Positions 20,606 through 27,862 of a stretch of 30,733 bases of DNA are shown piece after piece. The stretch's first letter is position 1. Every line of letters begins with the position of its first letter. Under the pieces are notes generated by a model, which did not search any database, was not told the origin of the DNA, and worked only from the letters and a program-made list of their open reading frames with translations. Source of the stretch: Hypsibius dujardini (Eukaryota; Tardigrada; Eutardigrada; Parachela; Hypsibiidae); assembly GCA_001579985.1 (NCBI GenBank), contig LRSR01012874.1, positions 1-30,733 of the forward strand, read 5' to 3'. A program made the translations under genes and the position numbers.

Positions 20606-22008
20606 TGGTGCAATGAAACTCACCTTAGCGTTGATGCGTGCATGTTGTCTTGGAGAAGAAGCGGTGAAAAGTGTAGAAAAGCAAGGTTCCAACGGGTCTG
20701 CAACAGGTGATATGTAGTAGAAGCTTCAAGCTTGCAATGGTAGAAGCAGCACGACAAATGTCAGCTGCGGTGGGAATGCGGAAGTTCAAAGTCTTGACAA
20801 AATATACCTTCCAGGCATGTAAATCAGCATGAATTATACTTAATTTGTGATGTGTGGTAAGAGGCAACTTCGTGTTCGAGGGGGGGGGGGAAGGGGGGAC
20901 GGTTGAGTTAACTTAGATACTGTACATACTTTGAGCAGGAGGGTAAAGACACATAATTATAACTTTGTACGAAGCAGACAAATCGTTAGAAGAAACTGCA
21001 AAAAACTGCCTGTCGGTTAAGATTAATGAGGCAAACACCAGATGGAAGTTGATTATCGTGAATTAGACGAAGGCCAGGTGCTAGCTGATCGGTGACGGAG
21101 TTTCTTTTTGCTGACCTAAACATCATTTGAATCCTGCGTTCTATCGTGTGCATGCAGTATAACAATGCCATCTTCCAACAGATGGATTTATGAGGAAAAT
21201 GCGTAATGGCTTGACCACAACGGACCCAATATCCTTTAAAGGATTCCCAGACGAAATTAAATCTTACATATCTTCGACATAACGCAGTATGTCAGGGTTG
21301 TACGGGGAAGAATATTCTCCTTGTCCCAGATTTAATGCACCCGCGTTTCAATTGAAATTTCGAAGATTTTACGTAGAAAAATGTGGACACACTAGTGAAA
21401 CAGTTTTCAAAAATAATTAGACAGGAAAAACTGAAAATTGAGCTGTTAAAACAGTTGAGCAAAAACTTCGACTGACACAAAAGTAGTAGAAAGATTACAT
21501 GCTACAGACAATGCAAGAAGAGGAGCTTAAGCTCAATTAAAGCTTAATTAAAGAAGTATAGGGTGAATGAGATGGGATCGGTCTGTCACGGGAGTTCGCG
21601 GGCACCCGGACGCAGTACGGCTTCTTAACTAAATACGTGGTGTAGTGGACTCTGAATCACGTCGACCCGTGCCAAGGAAGGGTTGGAAATATTATTTGAA
21701 TACAAGGAACTAGTGAACTGCACACTAAACTGCACTGCAAAGACTTTACAACCAAGCGGTCCGCTTAAATAGTGCACAAATAGTACAGACACAGTAAGAA
21801 GAAGTACGAACTGTCAGAATTAATTAACCACAACTGCACGCAGCAACTGGTTTCTAGTGTGAAAATGTAATAACACTAAAACAGGCAGTGACTCACGAAC
21901 AGAACTAAAAAAAGAGTCGTGACAGGTCAGTGTAGTAGTAGTAGACGTTGTTGCAGAGATTACCTATGGTATTACAAACCCAGTTTACGCAAAGAATTGT
22001 TGGAAGGG
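20606..22008. other. Gene-free stretch upstream of the cystatin gene
   Basis: About 1.4 kb. It holds a G11 run at 20880-20890 followed by another G6. Short open frames on both strands have no recognisable domain. A small palindromic AGCTTAAGCT and TTAATTAAAG words occur near 21525-21555. Nothing else supported. Confidence 0.45.
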
Positions 22009-22385
22009 CTAGCGGTCAGGTGCTCTGTGAGTGTTGCCGTCGCACTTCCTATCCTCATTAGAGCCGTACTGGTTGTACTTCTTCTTTTCGTAGTTGTCAG
22101 GCGCTTTATATGCGTTTCCGTCGTACTTAATCTCGTCATGGTCCTCCTTCTCGTAGTTTTCAGGCGCTCGGTATACATTTCCGTCGTACTTTTTATCCTC
22201 GTACACATTGTCCTTCTTGTAGTTGTCCGGCGCTCTGTATGTGTTATCATCGTACTTTCGGTCATCATAATTATTACCGTAATGGTTGTTCATCCGGTAG
22301 TTGTTGTCGTGATTATAAAAATCGCCTTCTTAGCCGTTATTTTGGCGGTAACGGTTGCCGCCCCTGCCGCCATACCCATCGAGGC
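22009..22385 (-). pseudogene. Tyr/Asp/Asn-rich repeat protein, interrupted or partial
   Basis: A minus-strand frame from about 22385 reads LDGYGGRGGNRYRQNNG, then an in-frame TAA, then continues open with the same composition to TAG at 22009. The downstream part holds about four diverged repeats built on KYDGNVYRAPENYEK: YDDNTYRAPDNYKK, YDGNVYRAPENYEK, YDGNAYKAPDNYEK and a poorer CDGNTHRAPDR. The protein is hydrophilic and tyrosine-rich. The stop sits where a Tyr codon (TAC/TAT) could have been, suggesting a disabled gene, but a separate start at MNNHYG (22293) or unseen splicing is possible. A possible acceptor (CTTCCAAAG) at 22386 is in the right phase to receive the signal-peptide exon of the gene at 22701-22987. 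Family unknown. The frame on the opposite strand is a hydrophobic shadow. Confidence 0.45.
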
Positions 22386-22700
22386 CTTTGGAAGTAAGAA
22401 ACGGTTTTAACAAAAACGTTTAAGTGTCCACTCTCCACTCTCCACTCCGTGAATATATTGTCATTAGACGTACAGCGGCGCATTTCATTTCTCTATTCAG
22501 TGTATTTAAAATAAATCAATGTTTTGCCTAAATGAAATTCCCAATTTAAATAAAACCAGAAAGTCACGGGAAATTGATATTTAGTACCTACGCAATCAAA
22601 AATGTAGAATATCTCAGCCATGATTTCGGATTTTAATTAAACTGAAAATATATTTTATCTCAAGAAAAACGGTTATTTTATACACATTTAATAGGATTCG

Positions 22701-22987
22701 TTATTTCATACTCAGTTCGTTGAGGAGCAAGGGAAAATCGGACACCGCCCAGTTGTAGAGGTTGAAAATTTCATCACGCCTGTTACGGTATCCGTCATTC
22801 TCGTAGTTGTTCCTGTGGTCATACTCGGGTCTCTGGTCGTAGGACTCTTCCCTGTGTCCGTACTCCCTTGCGGAGACGACCACGCCTAGTATGCATGCAC
22901 AAAATTGTCACTTCGACCACGTGATCAGACATAATTTGGGAAAAGTGTCTTACCAAAAAGAATGAGAGCTAAAACATAAGTAACCAT
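22701..22987 (-). CDS. Small secreted Tyr/Asn/Arg-rich peptide, 2 exons, 72 aa
   Basis: Exon 1 is 22987-22954 and exon 2 is 22885-22701 (34+185 nt; 72 residues plus stop), intron in phase 1 with GTAAGA donor and ATACTAG acceptor. Residues 1-17 (MVTYVLALILFGVVVSA) are a textbook signal peptide with a likely cut after VSA. The mature part is acidic/basic and tyrosine-rich (REYGHREESYDQRPEYDHRN), then ends in a more hydrophobic NLYNWAVSDFPLLLNELSMK. No cysteines and no recognised family. The start codon is the last of a run of in-frame ATGs supplied by a 9-bp minisatellite directly upstream; it was chosen because it begins the hydrophobic core. A TATA-like box sits at 23141-23150 and an ATTAAA shortly after the stop. 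It shares Tyr/Asn-rich character with the broken frame at 22009-22385. Confidence 0.7.
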
Positions 22988-23062
22988 AGTAGCCATAGTA
23001 ACCATAGTAGCCATAGTAACCATAGTAGCCATAGTAGCCATGGTAGCCATAGTAGCCATAGT
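22980..23062 (-). repeat. 9-bp minisatellite encoding GYY or MAT/MVT triplets
   Basis: About nine units of GGCTACTAT / GGTTACTAT on the minus strand. One frame reads GYYGYHGYYGYYG; another reads MATMATMVTMATM and runs straight into the signal peptide of the 72-residue peptide; no frame is closed within the array itself. Confidence 0.85.
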
Positions 23063-23140
23063 CCCAGTCAGAGGGATACTTGCGTCCAAGAATACTTTGA
23101 CGATTTGTCTGGGTAGTGATAGTTCTTGATGTAGCATTGC

Positions 23141-23150
23141 TTTATATTTA
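23141..23150 (-). promoter_or_regulatory. Putative TATA box for the small secreted peptide
   Basis: TAAATATAAA on the minus strand, 154 bp before the chosen ATG. A start of transcription 25-30 bp downstream would fall near 23112-23117 and leave the minisatellite inside the 5'UTR. It would also exclude the upstream ATG at 23137. Confidence 0.4.
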
Positions 23151-23498
23151 TTTCCAAGTGATTGTGAAAAATGAATGTTTACTCAACACTCTGCATGATG
23201 CAACAAGAACATTACGTTTCAGTCTAAATAAATCAGTGGTGGTATAGTTTTTTAAACGTAACGCAGAAAATAATTAAATACTTTTGTGAAATAATTGCGC
23301 TGCTTGTCTAGCCTTGCACCAGTAGTTGCGATTAAAGACATTGATGTAAGGTTGTAGTACTCGTACGAGAAAGCTTGAACGAACGGTTTGAAGAAGTAAA
23401 ACACGAAGCTATTGCATCGGTTTCCGGGTAACTTCTTTCGTGCACGTTTGCATATGGAGCTGTTGATGAAGTGAGAGTCGTCACGTTTTTTCCCCTGA

Positions 23499-23518
23499 AT
23501 GCATGCATGCATGCATGC
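23499..23518. repeat. (ATGC)5 tetranucleotide repeat
   Basis: Five perfect ATGC units; the sequence is self-complementary. Confidence 0.9.
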
Positions 23519-23958
23519 TCAATATCCTTGACCTAGTTGTGTGAGCGCATGATTTTTACGAAGAATGGGCGTTCGCTGCACGTTCTAGAAGTGGGACACC
23601 ACGACAGACGGTAGCGATCATCAAATGTTGTCCGGTGAAAGTGCAAGTGACTGTCTGTTCGAATGAGTCGCAGTCGTCTTAGAAATTGATTCTGAAAAAT
23701 GAGAGGAACGAGGAAAAAATAATAACAAATTGATTGACCACACCGATCCAAAATGATACGTGTTGTCATCTAAATAAAAGGACATTAAGTTGTCGTTTCA
23801 TTCTGCTTTCCGCTTCTGGGGAATTCAGAATCACGGACGAGCTGTCGGTTAATTCTCGGGGCATGAAATTACTGTTCAGAGGATGGAATAACATAAATTC
23901 CATACATATGCCTACGGAGAGGCTGGTGGGCCCAAAAAATCGGCACCAAATTCTCCAG

Positions 23959-24055
23959 ACTCTACAGTACTGTAGAGTAAAGTGGTTTAAAAGTGTCTGA
24001 TACAAAGATGGTGCGCTCTCGAAATTCAGCGCTCGCGCTCGCGAGCGCACCATCT
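23959..24055. repeat. Perfect 20-bp palindrome plus 13-bp-arm hairpin
   Basis: ACTCTACAGTACTGTAGAGT at 23959-23978 is a perfect palindrome. At 24006-24018 and 24043-24055, AGATGGTGCGCTC pairs with GAGCGCACCATCT around a GC-rich loop that is itself partly palindromic (GCGCTCGCGAGCGC). Possibly the end of an unrecognised mobile element. Confidence 0.7.
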
Positions 24056-24426
24056 CTGGTCTAATCCTCCAAGCGGCTGTGAATTAAGGCAGACCATAAA
24101 ACGGCTACTACTTGCAAACCATTATTGGGACCTAGAGGAATTAAGAACGTGCCTAACCCCAAGACCAGCCACAATTACGATTTTGTTCCAGTCCTTAGAT
24201 AGAGCTTCTGTCATGGGAACAAAATGAAACCCGATAACGGCACTATTTACCGTACTCTCGGTGCAAGTGGATAACAGACAACTATAACAGTAGTAGCTGT
24301 GGTTTCGGTTTTACATGCATTTGTCTAATTGTTTCTCCAAAATAGTACCTCCACAATTTGTCTTAAGTATTATTCCGGTCAAGCAAAAATAAGAGGCCGT
24401 TCTTTTAACTAAACAAACACCCAAAG

Positions 24427-25602
24427 ATGCCGCTATCCGGAGTGGGCGTTTACGCCCTGGCGTTCATTTGTCCCCCACTGAGCGTCTACCTCTCCTCATC
24501 CAATAACGACACACAGGAACGGGATATTTTGACCAGCGTTGTCCTGACCTTGATGGGATTCCTACCTGGTAAGTCGTGTTATGAGTACTCGTACTCAATT
24601 CACAACGTGCCTCTTTATAGAGTAGTACTTGTCATTACCTTGTCCGATTTTCAAGGGATTGTTCACGCGTTAGTTCTGGCAAACCGACAGAAAAACGATG
24701 AAGACGAAGCACGAGATCATGGCCGACCTATGAAAATTGCGCCTCTCTCGGATGTCGGAGTCGTTGTGACTGCCTTTATCTTTCCTCCGCTAAGCGTTTT
24801 CTTAACCGCATCCACAAACGAACATCTGCGTCGAGACATGCTAATCAGCGTTTCCTTGACCCTGATGGGGTACTTGCCAGGCAAGTTAAAATACCAACTC
24901 ATTTTTTCATAAATTTAATTAATAGTGTTAACTATTATAACGTGAGAACTGTTTTCAAGAACAATTTTAACGTCAGCTATTTTTTTCGGTACAGAAAATG
25001 GTTATGTTTCGGAAAGTTAACACCAAACTATGAAAATTGCCAATTGTAAATTTGTTCGCAAAAACAATTGGCAACGACTCCTTTTTAAAAATACTTTCTT
25101 AAATCGTGTCATTTCTATTTTTCTTTATAGGAATTATTCATGCCTTAGTTTTGGCGTACCGGAAACACAACGACCCCAACGGGGCAAGGGATGTTAAGCG
25201 TACCGTCAAAATGATTAAAGAACGTTTATCTCGACTTCGTCCCGTGGTCTTCGTCAAAGCCTTCCATCGAAATATGCTGGCAATGTCTTTCCGTGAAATT
25301 GGGGCCATCATTTTTGCGTTTCTCCTTCCGCCGCTGAGTGTGTTGCTGGTTCTGTGGCCGCAAATCGGTTCGTTTTCGTCGCTGTACGACTATCGCGACC
25401 TGATTATCAACGTTGTCCTGACCTTAATGGGCTTTCTCCCAGGTAAGTCCACTGATGTGACTTCTTACTCGACTAAGGGGACTACACGTTCATGCACTTT
25501 TTGTCCGGAACAATTTACTTAAAGCGTTTCTTTGTTGCAGGTATACCGCATGCTCTTTGGACAGTCTATCAGCATCACTTGGCGCGGTTTTCGTGGTCGT
25601 GA
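24427..25602 (+). CDS. Triple-domain Pmp3/UPF0057 membrane protein, 4 exons
   Basis: Exons 24427-24568, 24656-24880, 25131-25442 and 25541-25602 (741 nt, 246 residues plus stop). Three copies of the Pmp3 (UPF0057) domain follow one another. Each has the PPLSV motif (16-20, 91-95, 189-193) in a first membrane helix and TLMG(F/Y)LPG followed by I-x-H-A in the second (41-52, 116-127, 220-231). Pmp3 proteins are normally about 50-60 residues with one such domain; yeast and plant members affect membrane potential and salt tolerance. All three introns are phase 1 and cut the Gly of LPG, so exon and domain borders repeat exactly. The first two linkers share a charged (Q/H)xND...ARD pattern; the second is longer and basic (KMIKERLSRLR). 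Six helices are predicted. Exon 2 uses a GC donor (CCAG|GCAAGT). Role here unknown; membrane location is inferred. Confidence 0.9.
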
Positions 25603-27275
25603 TACGGGACTTTGTGGCACTTTAGCCGCATGACATACTGCATGTATACTTGTGCAAAATAGTCGTTTACTCTTGTTTGCTATTAGTGAAGATGATAGCA
25701 GGGCTTCTAAATAATTAGTGTCACTTGATTTCTTTAAGCTCGATGAGAGACGGTAATGATATTCTGCTCATACATTACTGTAAAGAGGCGACTGAAAACT
25801 TGGAAACAAAAAATGTAGATCAGTGCAAAAATATGGATACCGGAGGGCCGTCCCTATCGTATAGTGACGATTGAGGGATTTCTGCAGCTGCGGAGGATCA
25901 GTTTCTAACAGTCTTTTCCCCTTAGAAATCATTTTCAGACAAGATATCTGTTTTATTCTCAAAAGCCAGTACACTTTCCCTGATCTAATGGGAAGACAAC
26001 TCCAGATCTCTAGCCTGCGAAAGCGGCCTTTTACCATTTCCAAACTTGCGCCGCATTGGGACTTTTACCTTGTACTGGTCGTTGGGGGGAGGGTGGAGTT
26101 GTTTTAATAGAAAATAAAATAAAAGAGACGGGCAGCTGCCCCCCCCCCCAGCTACAAATTTAATGTTAGTTAAACTGCTCCCCCTGCAAACTCCTGTAGT
26201 TGGTTAGTGAGGAAGGGGTACTTGCCCGTATATTGCTCTACCCTGATGCATCTGCATAGTAATGCCTGTCGAGCGAGCATGTCTCAAAGTTCTATGGTTT
26301 TTCCTTGGAAAGTGGTTACGCGCCAATCTCACTATACATCACTCGTCCTTACGTACATCAATCTTCAGGGGAGATGAATACGGTGAAACGGACAATTCAC
26401 CGCCATCTTACTTGGAAAGTCATGACCAATTTGCTGTAATTATGTAAGTTTCTCAGCCCATTTAATAACGATCCCCGATTGATTACCTAAAACATTTGAC
26501 GAAGGTGTGCTTGATAGTGCAAAGATGGATACAATTGTGGAAGCTCTGCGGTAGTTACAAACTTACGAAAGTAAAAACAAACAACGACGACAGACCCTTC
26601 CGCCAGAGCTCGTCAGAAATTCTTAAACCCCCCCCCCCCTTGTTCTTCAAGCACTAACGTCAGCACGAGCCGACCGTCTTACATCTGCTAAAACTCGCAT
26701 CTGCCATTATAGAAAGAAAGTTCCTTTTTTGTCTGCGGAAAATAATTATTGGCAAGTCGCGTTCGAGAACTTTGCCACAAACTCAACATTGAACTTCTAT
26801 CCGAAATGTTTAAGCGCCATCGTTTCCGTCGAGATATTTCCCGTTGAATTGATGGAGAATACCCAAAAAAGCTCAAAAAGAAAAAAAAACTCCAGTAGAG
26901 GCTGGGAATTGGCGAAAAAATGAAACGATATATGCTGACGTCAGCCACGGCTAGACCCCCACCCCCTTAGCATCAGAGCTCGTCATCAAATTACAACCCC
27001 TTTACCTAGATGGCGCTGACGTCATTGTTGAACGCTCCCTAAGTCGCTTAACGAAGCGCCTCACAAAAATCAGCAGTAAAACTGATAAAAAATTGAGACA
27101 AAAAACTGTATAAAAATACCACAAGAGGTATAAGACAGCATATCAGGTTTTGCCTGATTGCCTTGGCTGGGAGTATTGCCTTAAGACTACGCGGTGAGTG
27201 ACCACCGGTGTTGTATTGTTGGCTGTTGAATGTCGAAATCTCACCCTTTCTGAAAGGAAACTGGCAAAGGTAGCA
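25603..27275. other. Intergenic region between convergent Pmp3 and transporter genes
   Basis: No supported gene. It holds homopolymer runs (C11 at 26139-26149, C12 at 26628-26639), a CAGAGCTCGTCA sequence repeated directly near 26604 and 26975, and two TGACGTCA sites. Remaining open frames are short and featureless. Confidence 0.5.
26934..27024. promoter_or_regulatory. Pair of CRE-type TGACGTCA sites
   Basis: GCTGACGTCAGC at 26934-26945 is a perfect 12-bp palindrome containing the full CRE TGACGTCA. A second full site (CTGACGTCATT) is at 27017-27024, and a half site (AACGTCAGC) lies near 26655. Binding is not shown; the sites sit between the 3' ends of two genes. Confidence 0.3.
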
Positions 27276-27361
27276 TGTCTGTCTGTCTGTCTGTCTGTCT
27301 ATCTTTCTGTCTGTTTATCCTTCTGTCTGTGTCTGTCTCTTTGTTTGTCTGTCTATCTATC
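27276..27361. repeat. (TGTC)n imperfect microsatellite
   Basis: About 85 bp of TGTC/TATC/TTTC units. It is the complement of the CAGA family found at 2263 and 14635. Confidence 0.88.
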
Positions 27362-27496
27362 CACGGCCCTCCTATTTGTCGGTCTATCAATGTGGTTCAT
27401 ATTTTTTAGCTTTCCTTTATGTTGCTCTACTAAAGTGACTTATCACTGGTAACGAATCTCAACATTCCTGAGAATTCAGGGTGAAAGTAGGGTTTG

Positions 27497-27649
27497 CCTG
27501 AGTGCGGTACGCAACGTTGATAAACGAAGTTTCAGCACGCTCTAAAATCAATGATCTCATTGAAGGGCACTCTCCATCAAAACTCATGATCTCATTGATT
27601 TCAGAGTGTACTGAAACTTCGTTTATCGACCTAACGCACCGCACCCAGG
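27497..27649. repeat. 153-bp foldback: inverted repeat with arms of about 55 bp
   Basis: The left arm from CCTGAGTGCGGTACGCAA and the complement of the right arm (CCTGGGTGCGGTGCGTTA) pair throughout. Both arms contain GATAAACGAAGTTTCAG and AATCAATGA. The spacer is about 40 bp. Small foldback element or MITE of unknown family. Confidence 0.75.
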
Positions 27650-27862
27650 CCACGTCCACGTTCCTAGGAACGCTATCCACATGACTGTCACCTACCCATA
27701 AGAAGAGCCCCGAAATTCAGTACCAAAGCGAGTGCGTTCGCTTGGCAGTGAGTGCCCCTCTGCCCAACTTATCAAGTCATAAAACGACATCCCCTAATGT
27801 AGAGAATTTACGGTAGAAAATATGTGAACGACAACGAGCCACGCCTTTCCGACTGCCAGTTT

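Larger units (their letters stand above)
23151..24426. other. Gene-free stretch with palindromes, upstream of the triple-Pmp3 gene
   Basis: About 1.3 kb without a supported gene. It contains a (GCAT)n run at 23499-23518, a 20-bp perfect palindrome at 23959-23978 and a hairpin at 24006-24055. The 120 bp before the Pmp3 ATG hold only a weak TATA-like AAAATAAG near 24386. Confidence 0.5.

Noticed and set aside
20625-20867. Minus-strand frame as an upstream cystatin exon
   Set aside because: Lacks a donor in phase with exon 1 of the cystatin gene, and exon 1 already carries a start codon and leader.
21919-22410. Plus-strand frame of 163 codons ending in a signal-peptide-like hydrophobic stretch
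   Set aside because: It is the antisense of the Tyr/Asn/Gly-rich minus-strand frame; antisense of such codons gives Val/Ile/Ala-rich sequence automatically. No splice partners or family support.
22925-23137. Minus-strand frame starting MLHQELSLPRQ as the true start of the secreted peptide
   Set aside because: Its ATG lies upstream of the expected transcription start given the TATA-like box at 23141-23150, and the hydrophobic signal begins only at the last ATG of the repeat.
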